Source: UWMA-0277 sp965183885
GTDB taxonomy: Bacteria; Bacteroidota; Bacteroidia; Flavobacteriales; BACL11
Direction: 5' to 3'
DNA: 64,000 bases
Assembly (NCBI GenBank): GCA_965183885.1
Contig: OZ238992.1
Location: 992,001 to 1,056,000, forward strand
A program made the position numbers and the translations under genes. The notes beneath the pieces were generated by a model. The model did no database searches. It had not been told where the DNA came from and worked only from the letters and a program-made list of their open reading frames with translations. Positions 51,775 through 60,389 of the stretch are shown piece by piece (position 1 is the stretch's first letter; each line of letters opens with the position of its first letter).

Positions 51775-52668
51775 TTGATAACAAAAATTAAATATTACGG
51801 TCAGCTATTGAAATTTAAACTTTCAATTACAGTTGTATTCTCAGCAATTATTGGGTATTTGCTTGGGGATGAATTTATTTTTTTAGAGTTTATTTATCTG
51901 GTTACTGGAGGTTTTTTAGTTACAGGAGCAGCTAATAGTTTTAATCAAGTATTAGAGCGTAGATATGATAAATTTATGGAGCGTACTGCTGTACGCCCTT
52001 TACCTATGGGGAATTTATCTGTAACTCAAGCAATGGTATTTTCGATATTAATTGGAGCTTTAGGTATTTTTGTTCTAAATCATATTAATCCTCAAGGGAG
52101 TTTTTTTGGTTTAATGTCTAAATCAGGAGCTTTTGGATTGCTTTCTATGGTTTTATATGTTTTAGCGTACACTCCATTAAAAAGAATATCTCCTTTTTCT
52201 ATAACTGTAGGTGCTATACCTGGTGCTATACCATTCTTATTAGGTTTTGTTGCTGCAACTGATGATTTTGGTTTTGCTGCAGGAACACTCTTTGCTATTC
52301 AATTTTTCTGGCAATACCCACACTTTATTGCTATTGCTTGGGTACTTGATAAAGAATATAAAAAAGCAGGTTTTAAGATGATGATAGGAGGAGTAGCAGG
52401 AAAATACCCTGCTGTAATTTCAGTTGTTACTTCAGTATTAATGACGCTTATTTCTGTAGTTCCATATTTTGTAAGCTTACCTAATTTATCACTCTCAATT
52501 TTTGGTGCACTTGTTGTTTTTGCATTAGGAATTTGGTTTACTTTAAGAGCTGTAAGTCTGTATAAGAATTGTGATGATGTATCCGCAAAAAGCCTAATGT
52601 TAGGCTCATTTATGTATTTGCCATTAATGCAGATCGTATATGTATTAGATAAATTTTTAATTCAATAA
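51775..52668 (+). CDS. ctaB: Protoheme IX farnesyltransferase (heme O synthase)
   Basis: A UbiA-family membrane prenyltransferase (297 residues from this start) that farnesylates heme b to heme O for the aa3 oxidase. Aspartate-rich site 1 is NQVLERRYDKFMERT, and the second site is WQYPHFIAIAWVLDKEYKKAGFKM. There are about nine helices. No ATG exists near the N-terminus: TTG at 51775 is favoured because the -7-like element lies at 51752-51759, while TTG at 51748 would precede it. DUF420 follows after 2 bases. Confidence 0.9.
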   Translation: MITKIKYYGQLLKFKLSITVVFSAIIGYLLGDEFIFLEFIYLVTGGFLVTGAANSFNQVLERRYDKFMERTAVRPLPMGNLSVTQAMVFSILIGALGIFVLNHINPQGSFFGLMSKSGAFGLLSMVLYVLAYTPLKRISPFSITVGAIPGAIPFLLGFVAATDDFGFAAGTLFAIQFFWQYPHFIAIAWVLDKEYKKAGFKMMIGGVAGKYPAVISVVTSVLMTLISVVPYFVSLPNLSLSIFGALVVFALGIWFTLRAVSLYKNCDDVSAKSLMLGSFMYLPLMQIVYVLDKFLIQ

Positions 52669-52670
52669 AG

Positions 52671-53207
52671 ATGAAAAAACAAGATTCAATAGTTGTACCT
52701 ATTATTATAGCCTTATCTATAATTATACCAATTGCAGTAGCTTTATTAATGTGGTTTCCGGATGTGTTTCATATAGAGTCCAAAACAATTGATTTTAGTT
52801 CATTGCCATTTTTTCATGCTATCCTAAATGGTTCAACAGCAGTATTGTTACTTACAGGTTTTATATTGATTAAGAATAAAAAAACGAATATGCATAAGAT
52901 TGCAATGTCATCGGCTTTTGTATTGTCTGCATTATTTTTAGTTTCTTATGTTATTTCAAAATTAACAAATGCTCCAGTTCCTTTTGGTGGTGAGGGGGTT
53001 ATCCGATATGCTTATTTCTTTGTTTTAATCTCTCATATTATTCTTTCTGTTCCTGTATTGCCATTGGCTTTACTTTCAATTTATAGAGGAATGACAGGGG
53101 AAATAGCAAAGCACAAAGCATTAGTAAAATGGACTTTCCCAATCTGGATTTATGTAGCTATTACTGGTGTATTAGTTTATGTATTTATGCTTCCTTATTA
53201 TCTTTAA
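52671..53207 (+). CDS. DUF420 family membrane protein (CtaM-like)
   Basis: A 178-residue protein with five membrane helices. The conserved DUF420 features are LPFFHAILNGSTAVLLLTGF, an NMHKIAM segment and RYAYFFVLISHIILS, with histidines H49, H75 and H118 in or near the helices. Members (CtaM, YozB) are needed for maturation of aa3-type oxidases in Gram-positive bacteria, which fits its place 2 bases after heme O synthase. Its biochemical action is not established. Confidence 0.9.
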   Translation: MKKQDSIVVPIIIALSIIIPIAVALLMWFPDVFHIESKTIDFSSLPFFHAILNGSTAVLLLTGFILIKNKKTNMHKIAMSSAFVLSALFLVSYVISKLTNAPVPFGGEGVIRYAYFFVLISHIILSVPVLPLALLSIYRGMTGEIAKHKALVKWTFPIWIYVAITGVLVYVFMLPYYL

Positions 53208-53241
53208 AAGCTAATATTCCTCATGTTTTTCTAAGTTTTAT

Positions 53242-53266
53242 AATTGTTTCTTTGCAAGAAACAATT
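53242..53266. promoter_or_regulatory. Perfect 11-base inverted repeat before the OsmC gene
   Basis: AATTGTTTCTT (53242-53252), three bases TGC, then AAGAAACAATT (53256-53266), ending 4 bases before the ATG at 53271. A -7-like TAAGTTTT lies at 53232-53239, which would place the repeat at the very 5' end of the mRNA. It may be a regulator site or a 5' hairpin covering the start. Confidence 0.55.
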
Positions 53267-53270
53267 TATA

Positions 53271-53690
53271 ATGAAACACGAAACAAGTTGTAGTTTAAAT
53301 GATGGAATGTCATTTGATGTTGCAGTAGGCGACCATACCTTTACTATTGATGCTCATGAAAATGTAGGTGGGCAAGGAAAAGGACCAACTCCAAAACCCT
53401 TAATGTTAGCAGCCTTGGCAGGTTGTACAGCTATGGATGTAATAGCTCTTATGCGTAAAATGAGAGTTAATTTCACCGATTTTAAGGTGTTTACTAGTGG
53501 AGAACTTACTGATGAACATCCCAAGGTTTATAAAAGTATTCACCTTACTTACCAAGTATATGGAACGGATATTGATCAAGCTAAAGTTGCTAAAGCAGTA
53601 GAACTTTCAAAAACTAAATATTGTGGAGTAAATGCAATGCTAAAGCAGGTTGCTGCTGTTACATATGAAATTAATTATTTAAAAAACTAA
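53271..53690 (+). CDS. OsmC/Ohr family protein
   Basis: A 139-residue thiol peroxidase-family protein. The conserved cysteines are in LAGCTAMDVIALMRKM (C52) and TKYCGVNAML (C119), the peroxidatic pair of the OsmC fold, with the arginine-type partner region near the N-terminus less clear. Members detoxify organic hydroperoxides, though some in this subgroup (YhfA-like) have unknown substrates. The ATG at 53271 is preferred to an upstream in-frame codon at 53244 that falls in the inverted repeat. It is followed after 8 bases by tryptophanase. Confidence 0.87.
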   Translation: MKHETSCSLNDGMSFDVAVGDHTFTIDAHENVGGQGKGPTPKPLMLAALAGCTAMDVIALMRKMRVNFTDFKVFTSGELTDEHPKVYKSIHLTYQVYGTDIDQAKVAKAVELSKTKYCGVNAMLKQVAAVTYEINYLKN

Positions 53691-53698
53691 AATATAAT

Positions 53699-55072
53699 AT
53701 GCCTAAAACTATAATTGAACCTTTCAGAATAAAAATGGTTGAACCCATAGAAATGACAACTGAAAAGGAAAGAGAAAACTATTTGCAGAAAGCAGAATAC
53801 AACCCTTTTTTATTAAAATCAAAAGAGGTAATTATTGATTTACTTACTGATAGTGGAACTTCTGCAATGAGTTCGGCACAATGGTCGGCAATGATGCAAG
53901 GGGATGAGTCGTATGCTGGAGCAAGATCTTGGGAGCGTATGGAAAGTGTAGTTAAAGATTTAACAGGATATAATCATATTTTACCTACCCACCAAGGAAG
54001 AGCGGCAGAGCGTATTTTATATGGATTTTTAGGTGGAGAAGGGAAGGTATTTATCAGTAACACACACTTTGACACTACTCGTGCTAACATAGAGTTTTCA
54101 GGAGCAGAGGCTGTTGATTGCTTAACTAAAGTAGGTAAAGATCCTGCGGCAGAACATCCTTTTAAAGGAAATTTAGATATCCCAACATTAATAGCTACTA
54201 TTGAGAAGTGGGGTGCTGAAAATGTAGGTGCTGTAATTTTAACAGTTACCAATAATAGTGGTGGAGGGCAGCCAGTGAGTATGAAAAATGCTAAAGAAGT
54301 GAGCGCTATTTGTAAGCAATATGGAGTGCTATTTGTTTTAGATGCCTGTAGAGTTGCTGAGAATGCATATTTTATTAAACAAAGAGAAGAGGAATATAAA
54401 AACTATACTTATAAGCAAATTGCACAAGAGATGTTTGCTTTAGCTGATGGATGTACTATGAGTGCTAAAAAAGATGCAATAGTAAATATGGGTGGTTTCC
54501 TAGCTTTAAATGATGAAAAATTAGCTGAAGAATGTACTAATTTATTAATTATAACAGAGGGGTTTGCAACTTATGGAGGACTTTCAGGAAGAGATATGGA
54601 GGCTTTAGCTGTTGGGCTGGAAGAAGTCTTTGATGCAGATTATTTACATTATAGAATTGTAAGTACAACCTATTTAGGTGATAAACTGCATGAAATGGGA
54701 GTTCCAATTATGAGACCAGTAGGAGGTCATGCTGTTTATATTGATGCAAAAGCATTTTATAATCATATTCCAGTTAACCAATATCCAGGGCAGGCTTTAG
54801 TTTGTGATTTATACCTTAAAGGAGGAATAAGAAGTGTTGAAATAGGTTCGGTAATGTTTGGTAAATATGATGCTAATGGAGATTTAATTCCTGCACCAAT
54901 GGAACTGGTTCGTTTAGCAATTCCTAGGAGAGTATATACGCAAAGTCATATTGATTATGTGATAGAAGTTTTTGAGGAGCTATTAGCAGATAAAGCACAG
55001 GCGCAAGGTATAGCAATTGTAAAAGAGCCTCAATTCTTAAGACATTTTACAGCTCATTTTGAACGAATTTAA
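53699..55072 (+). CDS. tnaA: Tryptophanase
   Basis: A 457-residue PLP enzyme that splits tryptophan into indole, pyruvate and ammonia. The PLP lysine is K258 in SAKKDAI. FRIKMVEP, LTDSGTSAMS, THQGRAAE, GGQPVSM and the end FLRHFTA are shared with the tryptophanase/tyrosine phenol-lyase family. The segment GIRSVEIGS matches tryptophanases (VEIGS) and lacks the SMERG arginine of tyrosine phenol-lyase, so tryptophan is the likely substrate. No TnaC-like leader peptide is seen; it follows the OsmC gene by 8 bases and is ended by a hairpin. Confidence 0.92.
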   Translation: MPKTIIEPFRIKMVEPIEMTTEKERENYLQKAEYNPFLLKSKEVIIDLLTDSGTSAMSSAQWSAMMQGDESYAGARSWERMESVVKDLTGYNHILPTHQGRAAERILYGFLGGEGKVFISNTHFDTTRANIEFSGAEAVDCLTKVGKDPAAEHPFKGNLDIPTLIATIEKWGAENVGAVILTVTNNSGGGQPVSMKNAKEVSAICKQYGVLFVLDACRVAENAYFIKQREEEYKNYTYKQIAQEMFALADGCTMSAKKDAIVNMGGFLALNDEKLAEECTNLLIITEGFATYGGLSGRDMEALAVGLEEVFDADYLHYRIVSTTYLGDKLHEMGVPIMRPVGGHAVYIDAKAFYNHIPVNQYPGQALVCDLYLKGGIRSVEIGSVMFGKYDANGDLIPAPMELVRLAIPRRVYTQSHIDYVIEVFEELLADKAQAQGIAIVKEPQFLRHFTAHFERI

Positions 55073-55088
55073 GAGTTGTTTTCAGATT

Positions 55089-55118
55089 AAAAGAGGAGGT
55101 GTTCACCTCCTTTTTTTT
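55089..55118 (+). terminator. Terminator of the OsmC-tnaA operon
   Basis: The stem AGGAGGTG / CACCTCCT (right arm from 55104) is extended by A-U pairs and followed by an eight-base T-run to 55118. It lies 17 bases after the tnaA stop codon. Confidence 0.88.
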
Positions 55119-55159
55119 ATCCTCATTTTTCAATTTACCATTATATGAACTATTGTAAG

Positions 55160-55167
55160 TAAATTTG
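55160..55167 (+). promoter_or_regulatory. -7 promoter element of the SprB-repeat gene
   Basis: TAAATTTG, an exact match, 41 bases before the ATG at 55209. Confidence 0.5.
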
Positions 55168-55208
55168 TATCTTGCAAAACTTTATAAAGACATTAATTTT
55201 TAGATAAT

Positions 55209-58200
55209 ATGAAGAAAATATTACTTTTCGCAAGCCTGTTATTTTTAGCACTTACCCCTGGTATAGTTAAAGCTCAAACGATAACTAATGTTGCTATTAC
55301 GTCGCCTATTATATGTAATGGAGATTTAGCAACAGTTAAGATTGATATAGCACAAACAGTTCCTGCGACACAGTTAAGGTGTATGGTTGGATATTACAGT
55401 GGAGCTAATTTTATTGCTGTTGATACTACTATTACAAATGGGGTATTAGTAACAACTCAATTGCCTGCAGGGAATTATAATATTAGGCTAGTTGATATGC
55501 TTAATACAAGCATAGTGTTTAATGAATGGGCACCAACGGTAAGTATTACTCAGCCATTAAATTCAGTAAATATTGATACTGTTGTTGTAAGTGAAATTAC
55601 TTGTCGTGATCTTGATGATGCTTCTATTACGATAAATGCAAGTGGAGGACAGTTGCCGTATTCTTACTCTATTACTAATGGATTTACGCAAGTGTTTGCT
55701 AATAGTTTCTCACCATTAAGTCCAAATATTTATATTACTCATGTTGAGGATAACTTAGGTTGTATTTCTAGAGATACTATAGAAATTGTAAACCCAGATT
55801 CTTTATATATTGACACTACAATTTTCACAGACGTGAACTGTTATGGAGCATGTGATGGTACTGTGCAATCTATTGTAGCTTATGGAGGAACAGCTCCTTA
55901 TAGATATTCAGTTAATGGAGGAACAGAATATACACATACTGCTTATTTTAATGGTTATTGCCCAGGAATGTATACTATAGAGGTTTTTGATGATAATAAT
56001 TGTGCAGCACAGGATATTATTTTTATTACTCAGCCTGATGAATTGCTTGTAGATATTACAACTTCATTATGGAATTCATATCAGATACAATGTAATGGAG
56101 ATAACTCAGGGTTAGCTTCTTTAGCACTTACTGGAGGTACTGCCCCTTACAATATTGTTTGTACTGATAATTCAGGAAATATTATTACTAATATAACTAC
56201 GAATACCTTAAGCAATACTATTAGTAACTTAAGTGCTGATACCTATACTTTTACTATTACTGACGCTAAAGGCTGTGTTGTTTCTGAAACAATCATTTAT
56301 AATGAGCCACCAGCAATAGTGCATAATTTTATAGCTACTCATGTAAGTTGTAATGGGTGGAGTAATGGAGCTTTAACAGATGCTATTTCTGGAGGAGTAG
56401 GAACTGCAACGTCTTATTCATATTCTTGGAATACTGGAGATACTACTTATTCATTAGCTTCAATTCCTGTTGGGACTTATACAATGACAGTAGTAGATGA
56501 TAATGCTTGTGTTTCAACAGATAGTTATATTATAAATGATGCAAATGCATTGAATGTTACTTATACAGCTACTGATGTTAGTTGTCATGATTATTGTGAT
56601 GGTGAAATAGCAGCTTTGGTAACTGGAGGTATACCTATGATTGATAATACTGGAGCTTCAGTATATACTTATGCTTGGGATGATGTTTTATCGCAAACTA
56701 CTGCTACTGCTGTTGGTTTATGTGCTGATAATACGACTAATTCAACATTATATACTTGTGTAGTAACTGATTTGATTGGTTGTTCAGATACAATAACATA
56801 TAATCTTGTACAACCTGAACCTTTAGAGGTTACAATAAGTGTTCTTACGCCGATTTCATGTAATTTAGGGGATGATGGTAGATTAAGAGCTAATCCAATA
56901 GGAGGTAATGGAGGGTATTCTTATTATTGGAATGACGGAGCAACGACAATAATAAATTCTAATCTTTCTTCAGGGACTTATGTAGTGGTAGTGGAGGATA
57001 ATAAGGGTTGTTTAGATACTGCTGATATCCTATTTGAAGAGCCAACAGCAATGGAGATATCGACAACTTCACCACCTGTTATTACTCATGTAAGTTGTTA
57101 TGGATTTGATGATGGAAGTATTACTATTGATATTGATGGAGGAACTGTAATAGGGTTCCAAGAATATATTTATACTTGGTCACCAACAAATCTTATAAAT
57201 CTTACTGAGCAAGTAAAAGTATCTACAGCATCAGATTTAGCTCCTGGAGTATATACTGTAGTGGTTACTGATGCTAATGGGTGTAGTTTTACATCTGAAG
57301 AGTATTATATTACTCAGCCTGAAAATCCTTTAAGTATAGCTGTTGAGTATACTGATGAAACATGTAATATAGATGATGGTACTGGAACAGCTTTTATTTT
57401 AGGAGGAACTACACCATATACTATATTATGGAATGGAACTTTAGGTGCATCATATAATACTGGTTTAACCCCAGGGCACTATGATATAGATGTAACTGAT
57501 GCAAATGGTTGTGTAATTTCAGATGCTATTTATATTGATGGAATTCATAATGTATTCCTTCCAGGAAATTTATCAGTCATTAATTCTACTATTTGTTTGG
57601 GAGCGAGTGTATTCTTAGAAATTGACGAAAAATCTTATTTAAGTTATGAATGGGAAGATGGAAGTAAACAAGCAGATAGAACAGTTACACCACCACAAGG
57701 AACTACAATATATACTTTAACAATTACTGATCCAGCTTGCCCTAATGCACCTTACAGTGTTACTGCAACTATTACAGCAGTTCCTGTGCCAGCTTTACCT
57801 ATGTCAACAACTGCTGATGGTAATGATGGTCATCCAACTATTGTATCTGGGAGTCCTATTGAGATATACGCTGATAATACTACTTGTGATGCTTATGAGT
57901 GGTCATGGGCAACTGATACTATTGGTAACAGAACAATTACGGATTATCCTACTGAATCAGGCTGGTACTATATAGCGGTTGAAAAAGCAGGATGTTTAGG
58001 TTATGATTCAATATATGTAGTTGTTGGAGTGTTGCCTTATGATGCATTTTCTCCTAATAATGATGGCTATAATGATACTTGGAGTATTTTAGATATTGCT
58101 TCTTACCCTAATGCTGTAGTTCAGATATTTAATAGGTGGGGAGCACTAATCTTTGAAACTAAAGGAGGTGATAGTTATGAAGCTTGGGATGGAACTAGAA

Positions 58201-58295
58201 ACGGAGAAGAATTGCCAATAGGGACTTATTATTATGTTGTTGATTTGAATACAGATGATGAGCCACAAACTGGACCTATTACAATTATTAGATAA
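55209..58295 (+). CDS. Large SprB-repeat surface protein with T9SS type B (gliding CHU_C) domain
   Basis: A 1028-residue secreted protein. A signal peptide (1-22) is followed by an N-terminal beta domain and about eight SprB-type repeats (about 124-777), each with a cysteine, a GG and a P-Y-x-Y/W core (for example ISGG, GGTAPYRYSV, GGNGGYSYYW) and ending near TVVDxxxC. The C-terminus (943-1028) is the gliding-associated CHU_C domain (AFSPNNDGYNDTW, QIFNRWG, PIGTYYYVVDL), the type B signal for the type IX system. It is probably a cell-surface adhesin. The next gene encodes a PorP/SprF protein, the usual partner for anchoring such cargo. Confidence 0.93.
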   Translation: MKKILLFASLLFLALTPGIVKAQTITNVAITSPIICNGDLATVKIDIAQTVPATQLRCMVGYYSGANFIAVDTTITNGVLVTTQLPAGNYNIRLVDMLNTSIVFNEWAPTVSITQPLNSVNIDTVVVSEITCRDLDDASITINASGGQLPYSYSITNGFTQVFANSFSPLSPNIYITHVEDNLGCISRDTIEIVNPDSLYIDTTIFTDVNCYGACDGTVQSIVAYGGTAPYRYSVNGGTEYTHTAYFNGYCPGMYTIEVFDDNNCAAQDIIFITQPDELLVDITTSLWNSYQIQCNGDNSGLASLALTGGTAPYNIVCTDNSGNIITNITTNTLSNTISNLSADTYTFTITDAKGCVVSETIIYNEPPAIVHNFIATHVSCNGWSNGALTDAISGGVGTATSYSYSWNTGDTTYSLASIPVGTYTMTVVDDNACVSTDSYIINDANALNVTYTATDVSCHDYCDGEIAALVTGGIPMIDNTGASVYTYAWDDVLSQTTATAVGLCADNTTNSTLYTCVVTDLIGCSDTITYNLVQPEPLEVTISVLTPISCNLGDDGRLRANPIGGNGGYSYYWNDGATTIINSNLSSGTYVVVVEDNKGCLDTADILFEEPTAMEISTTSPPVITHVSCYGFDDGSITIDIDGGTVIGFQEYIYTWSPTNLINLTEQVKVSTASDLAPGVYTVVVTDANGCSFTSEEYYITQPENPLSIAVEYTDETCNIDDGTGTAFILGGTTPYTILWNGTLGASYNTGLTPGHYDIDVTDANGCVISDAIYIDGIHNVFLPGNLSVINSTICLGASVFLEIDEKSYLSYEWEDGSKQADRTVTPPQGTTIYTLTITDPACPNAPYSVTATITAVPVPALPMSTTADGNDGHPTIVSGSPIEIYADNTTCDAYEWSWATDTIGNRTITDYPTESGWYYIAVEKAGCLGYDSIYVVVGVLPYDAFSPNNDGYNDTWSILDIASYPNAVVQIFNRWGALIFETKGGDSYEAWDGTRNGEELPIGTYYYVVDLNTDDEPQTGPITIIR

Positions 58296-58296
58296 A

Positions 58297-59217
58297 ATGA
58301 AAATAAAGGAAATGAAGAAAATATCAATTTTAGTTATTGCAATTTGTTTTGGAGGGATGTTAAAAGCACAGCAACTCCCTCAAATAACACAATACATGAT
58401 TAATGATTATGCGATAAATCCTGCAATTGCCGGAATGAAAGATTATTATCAGTTAAAAACAACAATTAGAAACCAGTGGGTTGGAATTGCTGATGCACCA
58501 AGAACTACTGTATTAAGTTTGTATGGAAGAAGAAGTGCGCATGTTGGTTTAGGAGGTTTAGTATTTAAAGATGAAACAGGGCCTACATCTCGTATTGGAG
58601 GATCTTTATCTTATACGTATACCTTTATGCTAACTAAAAAGGTAAATTTATCTTTAGCCTTATCAGGAGGGTTTACTCAGTTTAAAATTATTAAGCAAGG
58701 CCTAAGTTTTGAAGATCAATCGGACCCTTATATGCAAGGTGGTGATGTAATTCGTTCTGCTCCAGATGCAACTTTTGGATTTAACTTATATGGAGATAAA
58801 TGGTATATTGGGGCTGCCGTTCCTCAATTATTAAATTCAAGTATAAATTTAGTTGACCCTTATTTTGCACGTCTTTATAATAGTGAGAGTAATGGTTCTT
58901 TAGTAAATCATATTTATGTGTTGGGAGCTTATAAGCATGACTTAAGTTCTAGTTGGTCAATAGAACCATCATTGCTATTAAAAACAGTTGTAGCGGCACC
59001 TATGCAATATGATATAGGATTAAAAACTACATATAATAATAAGTTGTGGTTTGGTATGGATTATAGAAATAATGGTGATATGGCTGCACTTTTAGGTTAT
59101 TCTATACAAGAACGTTTTATGATTGGATATTCTTATGATATGTTAAGCTCTGATTTAAGTGGATACTCTTCAGGATCGCATGAATTTATGATCGGAATTA
59201 GAATGAAAGCAGATTAG
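58297..59217 (+). CDS. PorP/SprF family type IX secretion membrane protein
   Basis: A 306-residue outer-membrane protein of the PorP/SprF family. It has a signal peptide (about 1-25, ending LKAQ), the hallmark start QLPQITQYMINDYAINPAIAG, and a beta-strand-rich body ending in MIGIRMKAD. Members attach type B cargo to the surface. It starts 1 base after the stop of the SprB-repeat gene, so the pair is co-transcribed and probably functions together. An in-frame ATG at 58312 is a possible alternative start. Confidence 0.92.
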   Translation: MKIKEMKKISILVIAICFGGMLKAQQLPQITQYMINDYAINPAIAGMKDYYQLKTTIRNQWVGIADAPRTTVLSLYGRRSAHVGLGGLVFKDETGPTSRIGGSLSYTYTFMLTKKVNLSLALSGGFTQFKIIKQGLSFEDQSDPYMQGGDVIRSAPDATFGFNLYGDKWYIGAAVPQLLNSSINLVDPYFARLYNSESNGSLVNHIYVLGAYKHDLSSSWSIEPSLLLKTVVAAPMQYDIGLKTTYNNKLWFGMDYRNNGDMAALLGYSIQERFMIGYSYDMLSSDLSGYSSGSHEFMIGIRMKAD

Positions 59218-59241
59218 TAATAACCTGTTTATACTATAGCT

Positions 59242-59275
59242 AAAAGCCTTTTACATCATGTAAAAGGCTTTTTTT
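59242..59275 (+). terminator. Terminator after the PorP/SprF gene
   Basis: A perfect 14-base stem (59242-59255 with 59259-59272) around TCA, with core AAGCC/GGCTT, followed by T residues to 59275. It lies 25 bases past the stop codon. Confidence 0.9.
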
Positions 59276-59282
59276 ATAAATG

Positions 59283-59333
59283 TTTGTCAGTATAAGAAAA
59301 ATGTATATCTTTGTATCGAGATAAATAGATATA
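59283..59333 (+). promoter_or_regulatory. Promoter and palindromic operator of the arsR operon
   Basis: TTTG (59283-59286), 19 bases, and TATCTTTG (59306-59313) form an exact Bacteroidota promoter. An imperfect 30-base palindrome (59304-59333, arms TATATCT/AGATATA outside and TATC/GATA inside, 12 of 15 positions symmetric) overlaps the -7 element, where a bound ArsR-type repressor would block transcription. Confidence 0.65.
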
Positions 59334-59338
59334 TTAAT

Positions 59339-59638
59339 ATGAAGGTTGTAAAATTATTAAACAAGGAGCTTTTAGAAAGACAAGCTAGAGTACTTAAGGC
59401 AATATCACATCCTATTCGTATTGCTATACTTGACTTCTTACAAGAGCATAAAGAGTTAACTGTTACTGAAATTCATAAAGGTTTAGATCTAAAACAGGCA
59501 GTTGCTTCTCATCATTTATGCATTTTAAGAGATAAAGGAATATTAAACGCTGAGCGTGATGGTAAGACAATTAAATATAGTTTGAGAATAGAAAAGCTTT
59601 CTCAGATTATAAATTGTATAAACAGTTGTAACATATAA
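59339..59638 (+). CDS. ArsR/SmtB-type winged-helix repressor (candidate persulfide sensor)
   Basis: A 99-residue dimeric repressor with KAISHPIRIAILDFL and the recognition helix QAVASHHLCILRDKGIL. Cysteines are C61 in the recognition helix and C93 and C97 at the C-terminus. The metal-binding ELCVCDL motif of ArsR/SmtB is absent. Since the following genes are thioredoxins and rhodaneses, a BigR/SqrR-like role sensing persulfide is a reasonable inference. An operator-like palindrome lies 6-35 bases before the start, so it probably represses its own operon. The stop overlaps the next start by one base. Confidence 0.85.
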   Translation: MKVVKLLNKELLERQARVLKAISHPIRIAILDFLQEHKELTVTEIHKGLDLKQAVASHHLCILRDKGILNAERDGKTIKYSLRIEKLSQIINCINSCNI

Positions 59639-60006
59639 TGAAGAAAGGAACAAAACTATATAGTGTACTTAAAGGAAAGTGCCCGCATTGTCATGAAGGA
59701 GATTTTTTTACAAATCATCCTTACAATTTAAAGAAAATGGGTGATATCCATGAAGATTGTCCTGTATGTAAAGAGACTTTTAATCCAGAAACAGGTTTCT
59801 ATTTTGGAGCTTTATATGTTTCTTATGGTTTAGGAGTTGCATTGTTTGTAAGCCTTTGGGTGGCATTAAATGTATTGGGTGTTGAGTTGGATATTATGAA
59901 AAAAATTGTTGGAATGTCAGTGTTATGGCTTTTGCTAACCCCAATAATTCACTCTTTGTCTAAAATAATATGGGCTAATATCTTTATGAGCTATAAATCA
60001 AAATAA
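59638..60006 (+). CDS. DUF983 family membrane protein
   Basis: A 122-residue protein with a Cys4 zinc-ribbon-like N-terminus (GKCPHCHEG at 13-21 and EDCPVCKE at 39-46) and two membrane helices (about 58-82 and 90-112). This is the DUF983 layout; the function is unknown. It is coupled to arsR by a TAATG overlap, so it is the first structural gene of the operon. In this context it might be involved in sulfur or redox handling, but nothing in the sequence proves this. Confidence 0.85.
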   Translation: MKKGTKLYSVLKGKCPHCHEGDFFTNHPYNLKKMGDIHEDCPVCKETFNPETGFYFGALYVSYGLGVALFVSLWVALNVLGVELDIMKKIVGMSVLWLLLTPIIHSLSKIIWANIFMSYKSK

Positions 60007-60029
60007 TAATAAATTAAAAAAATAAAATA

Positions 60030-60389
60030 ATGGTAAAATACTTAAATATGGAATCGTTCAAAGAGCGTATTCATAATTTTGATGAGAACAAACAGGAGTG
60101 GAAATTTAGAGGTGATAAGCCTTGTATTATTGACTTTTATGCAGATTGGTGCCAGCCTTGTAAAATGTTATCGCCAATACTTGATGAGCTTGCAAAAGAA
60201 TATGATGGTAAAATAGATATCTATAAAGTAGATACAGAAAAAGAGCAAGAACTTTCTGCTGCTTTTGGAATTAGAAGTATCCCTTCTATGTTATTTGTCC
60301 CTATGAATGATAAGCCTCAAATGGCTGCTGGAATGCTTGATAAGAAAGCCTTATCAAATGTAATTGCTGATGTTTTAAAAGTATCTTAA
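60030..60389 (+). CDS. Thioredoxin-family protein
   Basis: A 119-residue cytosolic thioredoxin. The active site is WCQPC (C41, C44), followed by the usual fold with the cis-proline in RSIPSM. It lacks a signal peptide. The sequence differs from typical TrxA (WCGPC) and it lies in an operon with two rhodaneses, suggesting a specific role in sulfur transfer or persulfide reduction. Its stop overlaps the following rhodanese start by one base. An in-frame ATG six codons downstream is an alternative start. Confidence 0.88.
   Translation: MVKYLNMESFKERIHNFDENKQEWKFRGDKPCIIDFYADWCQPCKMLSPILDELAKEYDGKIDIYKVDTEKEQELSAAFGIRSIPSMLFVPMNDKPQMAAGMLDKKALSNVIADVLKVS

Noticed and set aside
53699..55072. Tyrosine phenol-lyase instead of tryptophanase
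   Set aside because: The segment GIRSVEIGS follows tryptophanase; the arginine of the phenol-lyase SMERG motif is absent.
57745..57975. A 76-codon frame inside the SprB-repeat gene
   Set aside because: Same strand but another frame within repetitive Thr/Val-rich sequence; Leu/Gln-rich product with no features.
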